Shown here one piece after another: positions 42,675 to 50,896 of a DNA stretch of 51,762 nt. Source of the DNA: Nostoc foliaceum FACHB-393 (GTDB taxonomy: Bacteria > Cyanobacteriota > Cyanobacteriia > Cyanobacteriales > Nostocaceae); the NCBI RefSeq assembly GCF_014698505.1, contig NZ_JACJTD010000047.1:1-51762 (forward strand), read 5' to 3'. How positions within the stretch are numbered: the first letter of the stretch is position 1; each line of letters opens with the position of its first letter. The position numbers and the translations under genes were made by a program. The notes beneath the pieces are model-generated. The model searched no databases and had not been told where the DNA came from. It saw only the letters and a list, made by a program, of their open reading frames with translations.

Positions 42675-44918
42675 TCAATTTAGTCCTGCCTGAAGTAACC
42701 TCTGCTTCAACCTTGTGTACCGCCGTTGGTCATCAGTAGAGCGCACCGCCAGAGAGATCGCTTTTTTTGCTCCTACAACAATCGCTAACTTCTTGGCACG
42801 GGTCAGCCCGGTGTAAAACAGGTTCCGGGTCAACATCATATAGTGCTGCATATAGATTGGCAGAACTATCACCGGATATTCTGAGCCTTGGCTTTTATGT
42901 ATAGTAACGCTCCAGGCTAAAGTAATTTCGTTAAGATCAGCATAGTCGTAAATCACAGTATTCTCTCCATACTGCACGATTACTTCTTGTTCAACAGTAT
43001 CAATGTCGGTGATAATTCCCAAATCTCCATTGAAGACTTCACGCTGGTAATCATTCATTTGTTGAATTACGCGATCGCCAACTCGCAGTATCATCCCACC
43101 TCTGTTAATCTCAACCTTGTCAGGACTGGGTGGGTTGATTAACTGCTGCAACACAGTATTAAGGTTGCGAGTCCCTACCAAGCCCCGCGACATTGGACAA
43201 AGTACTTGCACATCAGTAGCAGGATTAAAACCTAAGCGAGGAATCAAATCGGTAATCAATTCGCAGATTGCTTGCACTCCATGTTCAGGCTGATGACCGC
43301 CGCCATGCCACAGACAATCAGACACAGGATTGTCAGAGATTGGCTCGATTGTGGGATAAATTCCTCGATTAATTTGGTGAGCAGCAGAGATGATTGCGCT
43401 CTGTTGAGCTTGGCGAAATACCTGGGTCAACCGCACCACGGGAACTCGCCCAGAATTGATCAAGTCAGCAAGTATTTGACCTGGCCCCACAGATGGTAAC
43501 TGGTCAATGTCACCCACCAACAATAGTAGAGCGCCAGCCAATACTGCTTTAACTAAGGAGTAAGCCAGAAACAAATCAAGCATCGAAGCTTCGTCAGCGA
43601 TAATTGCCGTGTGGGGCAAAGGATTTTCGCTATCGCGCTTGAAACCCCTTGAGCGGGGGTCAAATTCTAACAAGCGATGAATAGTTTTAGCTTCCAGCCC
43701 AGTCATTTCACCTAAGCGTTGAGCAGCCCGTCCAGTTGGTGCTGCCAAAGCAATAGATTTACCCATTGCTTTCCACAGGCTGACAATCGTGTGAGTTGTG
43801 AAGGTCTTTCCAACGCCAGGGCCACCTGTGAGGATCATGATTTTGGAATAGGCTGCTGTTTCTACAGCTTGGCGTTGCTGTTCTGAAAGCTGAATTTTAC
43901 GGCTGGCTGTAAAGCGGTCAATCCAATCACGCACACGCTCAATGTCAGTGCCAACAGGATTTTCCAAGCGTTGGCGTATCAGTTGAGCTAAATTTTGTTC
44001 AGTATGAAAGTAAGTCGGTTTGTAGCAAAGTAGCCTTTTTTCTTCATCCCGCTCTCTAATCAGCTCGTCTGCCAGAGCCATATCTTTAATAATGATCGCA
44101 ACCGCTTCTTCTGTGGGCTGATGAGATTCGGTTGTCAGCAGTTTGATTACCGACTCAATCAGTTCACTTTGTGGCAGGTAACAGTGACCATCTTCGGCAG
44201 CTTCACTTAGACAATGGATAATCCCCGCACGGTAACGAAATTCTGAGTCAGGGGCAATTCCGATATTTCTCGCAATCTTGTCAGCAGTCAGAAAACCAAT
44301 CCCATAAATGTCGGCTGCTAACTGATAGGGGTTCTTGGTAACAGTGGCAATCGCTTCATCCTTATATTGCTTGTAAATCTTCACAGCATAAGTGGTAGAA
44401 ACGCCATGCCCCTGGAGAAACACCATTACTTCTTTGATCGCTTTCTGAGTTGACCAAGCGTTTTTGATTAAAGTAATCCGCTTTTTAGCGATGCCCTGAA
44501 CTTCAATTAATCGCTCTATCTGGTTTTCGATGATGTCCAGGGTTTCAAGCCCAAAGTGAGCTACGATGCGTTTGGCTGTTACTGGCCCAACACCTTTTAT
44601 GAGTCCACTGCCTAAATATTTCTCAATTCCGGTGAGAGTGGCTGGTTTGGTTTCTTGGTAATTGATGACTTGGAACTGCGGCCCAAATTGTGGATGGTCA
44701 CGCCAGAAACCAGTTAGTTGTAAGGTCTGCCCTGGCTGAATATTGGCAAAGCTGCCGACGATTGTTGTGAGTTCGTTGCTACGGGGGCGAGTCAGTCTTG
44801 CCACTGTGTAACCCGATTCAGCAGAGTAAAAAGTTAAACGTTCTACAACTCCAGTGATTGTTTCGTGTTGGGGAAAGGCGCTTACTTGTTGAGGGGAAAG
44901 ATTAGGGGGAGTGGACAT
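42675..44918 (-). CDS. RecD2-like superfamily 1B DNA helicase
   Basis: A 747-aa helicase. The N-terminus has an OB-like region (ITGVVERLTFYSAESGYTVA), then helix-hairpin-helix repeats (LIKGVGPVTAKRIVAHFG, VQGIAKKRITLI). Motor motifs are Walker A ILTGGPGVGKTFTT near residue 360, IIADEASMLD, LVGDIDQLPSVGPGQIL, TQVFRQAQQSAI, VTIHKSQGSEYPVIVLPI and YTGLTRAKKLAIVVG. This is the order of RecD2, a 5'-3' helicase linked to DNA repair and replication. Length agrees with the family. It is co-directional with parB and parA but separated by a 256-bp gap, so joint transcription is uncertain. The GTGGACATT before the ATG gives no strong ribosome binding site. Confidence 0.92.
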   Translation of the reverse strand: MSTPPNLSPQQVSAFPQHETITGVVERLTFYSAESGYTVARLTRPRSNELTTIVGSFANIQPGQTLQLTGFWRDHPQFGPQFQVINYQETKPATLTGIEKYLGSGLIKGVGPVTAKRIVAHFGLETLDIIENQIERLIEVQGIAKKRITLIKNAWSTQKAIKEVMVFLQGHGVSTTYAVKIYKQYKDEAIATVTKNPYQLAADIYGIGFLTADKIARNIGIAPDSEFRYRAGIIHCLSEAAEDGHCYLPQSELIESVIKLLTTESHQPTEEAVAIIIKDMALADELIRERDEEKRLLCYKPTYFHTEQNLAQLIRQRLENPVGTDIERVRDWIDRFTASRKIQLSEQQRQAVETAAYSKIMILTGGPGVGKTFTTHTIVSLWKAMGKSIALAAPTGRAAQRLGEMTGLEAKTIHRLLEFDPRSRGFKRDSENPLPHTAIIADEASMLDLFLAYSLVKAVLAGALLLLVGDIDQLPSVGPGQILADLINSGRVPVVRLTQVFRQAQQSAIISAAHQINRGIYPTIEPISDNPVSDCLWHGGGHQPEHGVQAICELITDLIPRLGFNPATDVQVLCPMSRGLVGTRNLNTVLQQLINPPSPDKVEINRGGMILRVGDRVIQQMNDYQREVFNGDLGIITDIDTVEQEVIVQYGENTVIYDYADLNEITLAWSVTIHKSQGSEYPVIVLPIYMQHYMMLTRNLFYTGLTRAKKLAIVVGAKKAISLAVRSTDDQRRYTRLKQRLLQAGLN

Positions 44919-45174
44919 TGCTTATCATCAGATGCCGCACATCATTATAATACTGGAATTCAGTCAATTATAGTACATAAATACTAATTAAACAGCCACT
45001 ATTAGTATCATCTAAAACTCAACCTAATTTACCTTCATCACTTCTATTTGTTATAGTTCTAGGCTTATCTTTTTCTTGGGTGGGACTACTGCTGATTTTT
45101 TGGGTGCTTGAGGAGGGCGACAGCTTTTAGAGGTTTTCCGAAAAGTTAAAAAAATTTTCTCTGGAATTAACAGA

Positions 45175-46347
45175 TTAACCTTTATTGGATAGCTCTATTC
45201 TTTTGTCAATTTCTTGTAGCTTACTTTGAAGAGCTTGACGAACTTCTTCAAGTTGATTGTGATGAAATTCCTCAAAATTAATAGAACGGATAGTTTTAAC
45301 TGTTCTAATAACTTTTTTATTTTCATTACTTGAAATATTGGCAGATTTATACTGGCTTAGTGTCTCTTTAACTAAAGCTTTGGTTTGGCTCAAAGAAAGC
45401 CTTTCTTGTATGACTCTTTGGGCTAACTGAACCCTAATTTTTCGAGATTGAGCCTCATTAAGCTTTAGTTGAGTGGCAGAAAGCTTGTTCAATTCCCTAG
45501 CTTTACTGGCTTCTAGCCCTTCTTCTCGGATAGCAGATTTTAAATCTGTTGATAGTTTCAGCAAAGGAAAAATATTAGTATCAATAGAAGTAGGGTTAAG
45601 TTGTAATGCTAATATAACATCAAATATTTTCTGTTCTTCAGCACTTTTAAAGTCAACAGATTCTAACCACTGCCGTTGATTTTCCTGAGAAGCTATTCGG
45701 ATCTCAGACAACTCCAAATTTTTACGATTACGCTCTAGTCGGCTCATAGCTGCGTTAAGTAGACGTGGAATGTTATCTTTCTGTTCTGACAACTCAGGAT
45801 AGTCATATATGATTTGTTGAATTAAAGATTCTGCCAAGTCGAGAGTATTAAGATCCTCTCTATGCAAAGTTGTTGAAAGGGCTTGTCGATGAAGTTCACG
45901 ATCATCTGCTTCGATCCCAGTAAGTAGAAATACAGCCTTTAGAGTATTCCATCCAATCTCAGGTGCAGATCGCCATCGTCTTTCTCCATCAAACAATAAG
46001 TATCTACCATTAGACAAAGGAATGAGAATTACAGGAGTATGCTGTCCTTGTTTTCTAAGGAGTTCAGCCATTCCCTGTATGCTAGCTTTAGTAAAAGTTT
46101 GTCTAGGCTGGCGAGGATTTCGATCAATCAAGTTAATTGGAACTTCTGAAACTCCTTGTTTGTCAGCTAATTCTGTAACTAGCTCTTGAATACGGGCTTC
46201 TAGAACAATTTTTTCTTCACTATCAACTTCCACGGCTCGAAGTTGATTAATTTCAGCTTCGAGTTCCTCAACTCGTTTAGTTAAATGATGAATTTTTTGT
46301 GATTGTCCTGCATTTGCAAACGCATTAGAAATATCTGGTTTTAGCAT
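45175..46347 (-). CDS. ParB-family partition protein
   Basis: A 390-aa protein. Residues ~15-75 form a coiled coil (KIHHLTKRVEELEAEINQLR). The ParB/Spo0J nuclease-like CTP-binding domain follows: VPINLIDRNPRQPRQTF near 84-100, then QGQHTPVILIPLSNGRYLLF and GERRWRS. Helical regions after this (LSLSQTKALVKETLSQYKSA) would contain the DNA-binding part. It binds centromere (parS) sites and works with ParA in plasmid segregation. The start overlaps the parA stop (TAATG), a classic parAB operon junction. The long N-terminal coiled coil is unusual for chromosomal ParB but known in plasmid proteins. Confidence 0.9.
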   Translation of the reverse strand: MLKPDISNAFANAGQSQKIHHLTKRVEELEAEINQLRAVEVDSEEKIVLEARIQELVTELADKQGVSEVPINLIDRNPRQPRQTFTKASIQGMAELLRKQGQHTPVILIPLSNGRYLLFDGERRWRSAPEIGWNTLKAVFLLTGIEADDRELHRQALSTTLHREDLNTLDLAESLIQQIIYDYPELSEQKDNIPRLLNAAMSRLERNRKNLELSEIRIASQENQRQWLESVDFKSAEEQKIFDVILALQLNPTSIDTNIFPLLKLSTDLKSAIREEGLEASKARELNKLSATQLKLNEAQSRKIRVQLAQRVIQERLSLSQTKALVKETLSQYKSANISSNENKKVIRTVKTIRSINFEEFHHNQLEEVRQALQSKLQEIDKRIELSNKG

Positions 46348-47174
46348 TAGTCCTGACTCATTAGCTCTATAATTTTGGTAACGATGGGGTCAAAGTCTTT
46401 AATAGCTTCACAAGCAGGTGCAAATAAATGAATGGGAAGCCCTACTCCACTCGCATTAATAAATTGGTTTGATTCTCTAATTGGCGGAAAACATGAAATT
46501 CCAAGCTCTTGTAACTGATTAGGGATTTCTTCTCCAATGTTTCGATGGGCGGCTACTTTCTTTATATTTACTTGTGATGGTACAAACCCTAATATTTTAG
46601 GCTCTGGTCGTAGTCGTAACTCGTTGATCTTGTCATAAAACCAATTAATCAAACCTGCTGAACCATACAAAGCTTTATATTCTAACTGCATTACAACCAA
46701 TATGTCTGTCGCTGCGGCTAAAGCTACTAGACCCATAGGTTCCAGACCACCTGGGTTATCCAGAATAATAATGTCAGATTCAAGCGGATAGTCTTCTAAA
46801 CGATCATGAAGCAGGTAATATTTTCTGGAATGAGAGTAAATTTTATGAATACTTTCTTCTAACGGAGCGCCGCCTAAAATAACATTGACATTATGGATTT
46901 TGTTTTCCCAAATAGGGAACAAAGGGTAATTGCCTTTGAAATCATCCCTGAAAACAGACGCTAGGGTTTTTTCAGGAGGAGGATCTTCAGTTTGTGAAAA
47001 AGCTCCCGTAAAGATTTTAAGAGAACCTAATGGGTCTAGTTCAATAACTGTGACTGAGTAACCTTTTTTGCCAAGGATGTACGCTAAATGTGTTACTAAA
47101 GTTGTTTTTCCAGTTCCACCAGCATTGGATTTAACATCTAATCTAATTTTTCTTTTAACTGCTTTCTTTTTCAT
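46347..47174 (-). CDS. ParA-family partition ATPase
   Basis: A 275-aa ATPase with the deviant Walker A motif KSNAGGTGKTT (residues 15-25), ILDNPGG as Walker B, and LVVMQLEYKALYGSAGLINW as the later conserved segment. ParA binds DNA non-specifically in its ATP form and moves the ParB-parS complex to separate plasmid copies. There is no N-terminal helix-turn-helix, so it resembles type Ib/chromosomal ParA. It is the first gene of the parAB operon. Two palindromes 22-98 bp upstream (47196-47272) are the likely operator or centromere. Confidence 0.92.
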   Translation of the reverse strand: MKKKAVKRKIRLDVKSNAGGTGKTTLVTHLAYILGKKGYSVTVIELDPLGSLKIFTGAFSQTEDPPPEKTLASVFRDDFKGNYPLFPIWENKIHNVNVILGGAPLEESIHKIYSHSRKYYLLHDRLEDYPLESDIIILDNPGGLEPMGLVALAAATDILVVMQLEYKALYGSAGLINWFYDKINELRLRPEPKILGFVPSQVNIKKVAAHRNIGEEIPNQLQELGISCFPPIRESNQFINASGVGLPIHLFAPACEAIKDFDPIVTKIIELMSQD

Positions 47175-47195
47175 AGCTCAAAAACTAAAGGCTTA

Positions 47196-47272
47196 TGGAG
47201 TAACGTTACTCCACTTTTTGAGAAAATTCTAAGATCCTGCATGGAGTAATGCTACTCCATGCAGGATCTTAG
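47196..47272. promoter_or_regulatory. Twin palindromes upstream of parA, candidate parS/operator
   Basis: An 18-bp palindrome TGGAGTAACGTTACTCCA (47196-47213) is followed by a 44-bp inverted repeat: CTAAGATCCTGCATGGAGTA (47229-47248), ATGC, then the exact reverse complement (47253-47272). Both contain the core GGAGTAA-C/T-G-T/C-TACTCC, so one protein could bind both. Their position just before parA suits a ParB- or ParA-bound centromere and autoregulatory site. The longer one could also act as a bidirectional terminator. Confidence 0.7.
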
Positions 47273-47462
47273 TGTAATTTATCTAATTTTTATAAAAATG
47301 TTGCACTAAATATTAGCCGATTTATGCAAGGTCATCAATGACTGTAGAAGTTGAGTTTTAAAAGAATACTATATATGGCATCTACAAGTTGCCTTAAAAA
47401 GCAGAAGCAATAAGGATAGTTATAGTTACATTAAAAATAGTCTGTCAAAAACTTCGACTCCA

Positions 47463-48149
47463 ATGAGCATAGAATCTACTAAGCGACCACCCAAGGCACA
47501 ACAACCAAAACTGATCAAGCACATCCCTGCGGCGAAACAACCAGAGGTGCAGGATTTGACCAACAGTGATGCTCAAGTAGAACTATACCAAGATGTAGCA
47601 GAAACACCTGCTATTTATGCAGTCCTAAAAACAGTAGCTCAGTCAACCGAGAGTGCATCTAAACCAACAGAGAAACAAGAGCTATTTAGCCCTACCCCGG
47701 CTGATGACAAGTTGCCGGAAGAACTCACAACTGGCCAACAGCCCGGCCATGTCCCTGTCAATGAAAAACCCATAAAGCCGCCAAAAGTTGAGCCGCAGGT
47801 GACTGGCAAGCGCAACAAGAAAAAAATAGATTTACCACCAGCAGCCAAACCTCATATACCCTTTCAAGACCGCCCCGAAGAAACAGAATTACCGCCATCA
47901 CCCTGTCAGCACATGCAATTCCTGGATTGCAACTCGGAGGTAGGGCGTGTGATATTCGAGTGCTACCACTGCAAGCAGGGGATAATCAGCGAGTACACCG
48001 GAGAACCCGTAATGGGCGAGTACAAAGGACGACCTTCAGTAATTTTCACAAAAGTAAAATGCCCCAACTGTGAGCAAACAGCGATTAGACTGCAAGCAAG
48101 GGAAGTACTTTCGACTACGGCGATACCTTCACCTTGGGCAGAAAAGTAA
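47463..48149 (+). CDS. Pro/Lys-rich protein with C-terminal zinc ribbon, function unknown
   Basis: A 228-aa protein. The first ~140 residues are low-complexity, rich in Pro, Lys, Glu and Gln, and probably disordered (RPPKAQQPKLIKHIPAAKQP, EKPIKPPKVEPQ). The C-terminal part carries paired cysteines: SPCQHMQFLDC, ECYHCKQG and KCPNCEQT. These suit a four-Cys zinc ribbon with extra ligands. It could bind nucleic acid or a protein partner. It diverges from parA across the palindromes and is followed by the repeat cluster before parM, so a link to partition is possible. I do not recognise the family. Confidence 0.65.
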   Translation: MSIESTKRPPKAQQPKLIKHIPAAKQPEVQDLTNSDAQVELYQDVAETPAIYAVLKTVAQSTESASKPTEKQELFSPTPADDKLPEELTTGQQPGHVPVNEKPIKPPKVEPQVTGKRNKKKIDLPPAAKPHIPFQDRPEETELPPSPCQHMQFLDCNSEVGRVIFECYHCKQGIISEYTGEPVMGEYKGRPSVIFTKVKCPNCEQTAIRLQAREVLSTTAIPSPWAEK

Positions 48150-48205
48150 AATATGTATCGACTGCTTTTTTTAACTCGTTATATGGGAAGATTTTAAAAA
48201 TTGCT

Positions 48206-48312
48206 CATGGGGTATATATAGGGGCTATATATACCCCATGAATAGGTTAGGACTTTAGGGACATTTTGACCCCTATATAGGGTATATATAGGTGCTAAGT
48301 AGGGTATATTTG
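48206..48312. repeat. GGGTATATATAGG repeat cluster, candidate ParM-system centromere or operator
   Basis: A near-perfect hairpin (CATGGGGTATATATAG at 48206-48221 with its complement at 48225-48240, 3-nt loop) contains GGGTATATATAGG, which recurs at 48280-48292 and partially as AGGGTATATTTG at 48301-48312; CCCCTATATAGGG overlaps the second. ParM-type systems have repeats upstream of their genes that bind ParR and regulate transcription, so this array is a candidate parC. From about 48320 to 48619 I see no gene, only a pyrimidine-rich run near 48525-48575 before the ParM start. Confidence 0.55.
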
Positions 48313-48619
48313 ACTGACTGATATTTTGTACCCCACTTAGCCCCCAAGGGGTTATGATAAACTCTTGAGTCTGGAGAAAAAAAGGCTCTTGAGCAGGGGA
48401 GCAAGAGAAAATTGTTTGCATTAACAATTATAGTTATCGGTGTAAGAAAAACTAATTATTCTGCTGAAGGTCAGAGTTCTCCATTTTGAACAGTAAATAG
48501 TAAACACTAAGAACTGTTTTAATTCTCTCCTCTGCTCTCCTGCCCCTCTGCCCCTCTTCTCCCCCACTTCACCTGAACAGATAACTTTCACAAATACAAA
48601 GTCTATTACCTTTCTCTTT

Positions 48620-49579
48620 ATGTCTAACATTCACACCTTGCAAAAAATTTTTCCTGCTGGCTTTGATAACGGTTACGGAAGCCTAAAACTTTTAGTCGAA
48701 GGGTTTGAAGTGGTTCGTGTCCCCAGCTATATAACCAATGCCGAGATGGAAGATGTACCCGGACGAGTAGTTTTTAACGGCACTGCTTACACAGTCGGAG
48801 AGTCTGCTTACCGCACAGGGAATTATTTTGACCGCAACACAGACAATAATGAAAATAAAGTCAACAACGCATTATTGACTTTATTGGGTGCATTGGCGCA
48901 TCTACCACACCGTAAAGCTTGGCACTTAAAATTAGTCGTCAGCTTACATGATGTTGCTCTGGCATCAGAACTACAAAAAGTACTCAATGGAGAATATCAG
49001 CCAATACTTGCTGGCAAACAATCAGATGTAAAAGTAGAAGTCCTGAAAGTTGTGCTAGAGGGGATGGGTGCATTATTTGGGCATCCACTACCCAAAAAAT
49101 TAACCATTTTAGACTTTGGCAATGGAACAACCCTGTATTCTCGTTACAACCGAGGTCAGCGAGAAGTTCACACTGCCTACCCCATAGGTGTAGAAGTTCT
49201 CATCGATGATATCTCCCAAAAGATGAAACATTTAAATGGAGGAAAAATTGGGGATGCTTCCAAGATCCGATTTTGTCTGGAAATGGGGCATACCCGATAC
49301 AGCCGTGACATCGATATCAAAGATATATATAGTGCTTCTTTAAAAGATTGGTATGAAAAATACTTGAAGAAAGTGGTGAATCTCACATTGGATGCCAAGC
49401 ACCAAGGGGATGAAATCTGGGCTATAGGTGGAGGCTGTCTCTTACCAGGATTTAAGAAGCTGTTGGAGAAAAACGGCTTCAAAATCCTGGACAATCCGGT
49501 AGAAGCCAATGTCTCTGGGCTTTTAGAGATGGCAAAGACCATTAACAGTAAGAACCCAACTACTACATCTTTTAAGTAA
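48620..49579 (+). CDS. ParM-like actin-family plasmid segregation protein
   Basis: A 319-aa protein of the ParM/StbA type. Actin-fold nucleotide motifs are visible: phosphate-1 AGFDNGYGSLKLL near residues 14-26, phosphate-2 LTILDFGNGTTLYSR near 161-175 and adenosine motif IWAIGGGCLLPGF. Such proteins form ATP-driven filaments that push plasmid copies apart, linked to DNA by an adaptor. A small protein starts 10 bases downstream and a repeat array lies upstream, as expected for a parMRC-type locus. No strong ribosome binding site is visible. It would be a second partition system beside parAB. Confidence 0.88.
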   Translation: MSNIHTLQKIFPAGFDNGYGSLKLLVEGFEVVRVPSYITNAEMEDVPGRVVFNGTAYTVGESAYRTGNYFDRNTDNNENKVNNALLTLLGALAHLPHRKAWHLKLVVSLHDVALASELQKVLNGEYQPILAGKQSDVKVEVLKVVLEGMGALFGHPLPKKLTILDFGNGTTLYSRYNRGQREVHTAYPIGVEVLIDDISQKMKHLNGGKIGDASKIRFCLEMGHTRYSRDIDIKDIYSASLKDWYEKYLKKVVNLTLDAKHQGDEIWAIGGGCLLPGFKKLLEKNGFKILDNPVEANVSGLLEMAKTINSKNPTTTSFK

Positions 49580-49589
49580 AGTTATAACA

Positions 49590-49880
49590 ATGGCAGATAA
49601 AAAAGACTTAGCACCGGAAAAAGTTCGCCTCAAAGATAATTACCGAGAGCGCATATTTGCAGAATCGCAAAAACTAGATAAAAGCTACCTGGACACGCTT
49701 TACTTTATAGTTGATTGCTATTTTGTTTTCATCAAGGCTGGATTACCTGCACAACTTTTACCTTCCCCACCTATTAATACTGAATCAAACCAACTCACGT
49801 CTTGGACTGCAACTCCATTTCCAGAGGAGAAAGAAGAAGATTATGGTGGGGAAACATTCAGCCTTGATTTTGATTTGTAA
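49590..49880 (+). CDS. Candidate ParR-like adaptor of the ParM system
   Basis: A 96-aa protein starting 10 bases after the ParM stop. The N-terminal half (KVRLKDNYRERIFAESQKLD then KSYLDTLYFIVDCYFVF) suits a short beta strand and helices like ribbon-helix-helix DNA-binding domains. The C-terminal half is acidic and flexible, ending FSLDFDL, which resembles the ParM-contacting tail of ParR proteins. Sequence similarity to named families is not obvious, so the call rests on position, size and layout. Confidence 0.6.
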   Translation: MADKKDLAPEKVRLKDNYRERIFAESQKLDKSYLDTLYFIVDCYFVFIKAGLPAQLLPSPPINTESNQLTSWTATPFPEEKEEDYGGETFSLDFDL

Positions 49881-50021
49881 TCGTCAAAGGAAGTTGGCAA
49901 CGCTAAAGAAAGGGAATTAGCCCTGAAACTTTGCCAGACCTCAACTGTAACAATTAATGTAATAATTTTTGCAACGCCAATTTTCTTAGTTGGGCATTAT
50001 TCAACTCCAGTAATAACAAAG

Positions 50022-50051
50022 TTGGACATTTTTTGTTATTCCCGGTAGGAT
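50022..50051 (+). promoter_or_regulatory. Possible parDE promoter
   Basis: TTGGAC (50022-50027) and TAGGAT (50046-50051) are separated by 18 bp, 31 bp upstream of the parD start. Two similar blocks, AGTTGGGCATTATT (about 49988) and AGTTGGACATTTTT (about 50020), lie around the -35 and could be operator half sites for ParD. Confidence 0.4.
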
Positions 50052-50081
50052 TATTGCTATGAGCCTATCAAGAGGTAGCAG

Positions 50082-50339
50082 ATGAACGTTTCTCTGACCA
50101 TAGAACTGGAAAAGTGGGTGCAATCCAAAGTTGAAAGCGGTATGTACACTTCGGCTAGTGAAGTGATCCGTGAAGGTCTGCGGCTGCTCAAAGACCAGGA
50201 TGCCCTCAAAGCAATACGCCTTGCCGAGTTACGTAGGGAGATACAGCAGGGGATTGATAGCGGAGAATCTACACCGCTAAACATGGATGAAATTATCGAA
50301 TTGGCTAAACAACAACGGCAGACGAGAGAATCCCCATAA
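50082..50339 (+). CDS. ParD-family antitoxin
   Basis: An 85-aa protein with a ribbon-helix-helix N-terminus (MNVSLTIELEKWVQSKVESG, YTSASEVIREGLRLLKDQDA), the hallmark of ParD antitoxins that bind their own operator. The flexible C-terminal tail (STPLNMDEIIELAKQQRQTR) would wrap the toxin. AGAGG eight bases upstream supports the ATG at 50082. The stop overlaps the toxin start (TAATG). Confidence 0.92.
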   Translation: MNVSLTIELEKWVQSKVESGMYTSASEVIREGLRLLKDQDALKAIRLAELRREIQQGIDSGESTPLNMDEIIELAKQQRQTRESP

Positions 50340-50641
50340 TGGCGACAATTCTTATAAAACCGTTAGCACAAGCTGATTTATTGGATATTTGGAATTTTAT
50401 TGCCAGTGACAGCTTTGATAAAGCAGATCAGCTTCTAAAAAAAATAGACAGTCAGCTCAAAATGTTGGCATCAAACCCAGGTATGGGAAGAAAACGCGAT
50501 TCCTTAGCACCAAATCTGCGAAGTTTTCCAGTAGGGAATTATCTAATTTTCTACCGTTCTATAAACCAAGGGATTGAAGTTATTCGTGTTATACATGGGG
50601 CAAGAGACATTCAAAGCCTTTTTGAAGAAGATGATGAGTAA
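50339..50641 (+). CDS. ParE-family toxin
   Basis: A 100-aa RelE/ParE-fold protein (IKPLAQADLLDIWNFIASDS, MLASNPGMGRKRDSLAPNLR, SFPVGNYLIFYRSINQGIEV, IRVIHGARDIQSLF). ParE toxins characteristically poison DNA gyrase. Length is typical and conserved segments are intact. Coupled to parD by one shared base. Confidence 0.92.
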   Translation: MATILIKPLAQADLLDIWNFIASDSFDKADQLLKKIDSQLKMLASNPGMGRKRDSLAPNLRSFPVGNYLIFYRSINQGIEVIRVIHGARDIQSLFEEDDE

Positions 50642-50721
50642 GTCGTTCTTCAATAGTTAGATTTTTGCCAACACTCCTGCTTTCTCTTTATTACTTGCGA
50701 AAAAATCAGTTTTGAACATCC

Positions 50722-50847
50722 TTACAGTTGGCTGACTGTATACCCTGCTCTAAAGCACTCGATAACTGCATCTAAATTACCTGACTTTAGATGTGCCAGA
50801 CCTTGATTATAAGAAACCTGTGCTTGCTCTAAATTAGCCGTCTCCAT
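50722..50847 (-). CDS. 41-aa TPR-like protein
   Basis: A small minus-strand gene with a strong GGAGGA ribosome binding site nine bases before the ATG at 50847. It encodes METANLEQAQVSYNQGLAHL then KSGNLDAVIECFRAGYTVSQ, matching a single tetratricopeptide repeat. It may be a genuine mini-TPR adaptor or the intact 5' end of a truncated TPR gene. The good ribosome binding site favours expression. Confidence 0.55.
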   Translation of the reverse strand: METANLEQAQVSYNQGLAHLKSGNLDAVIECFRAGYTVSQL

Positions 50848-50896
50848 AGTGCTGTCCTCCTTTTCTATTGCTTAAAAAGGCTATTCTAGGATAAAT

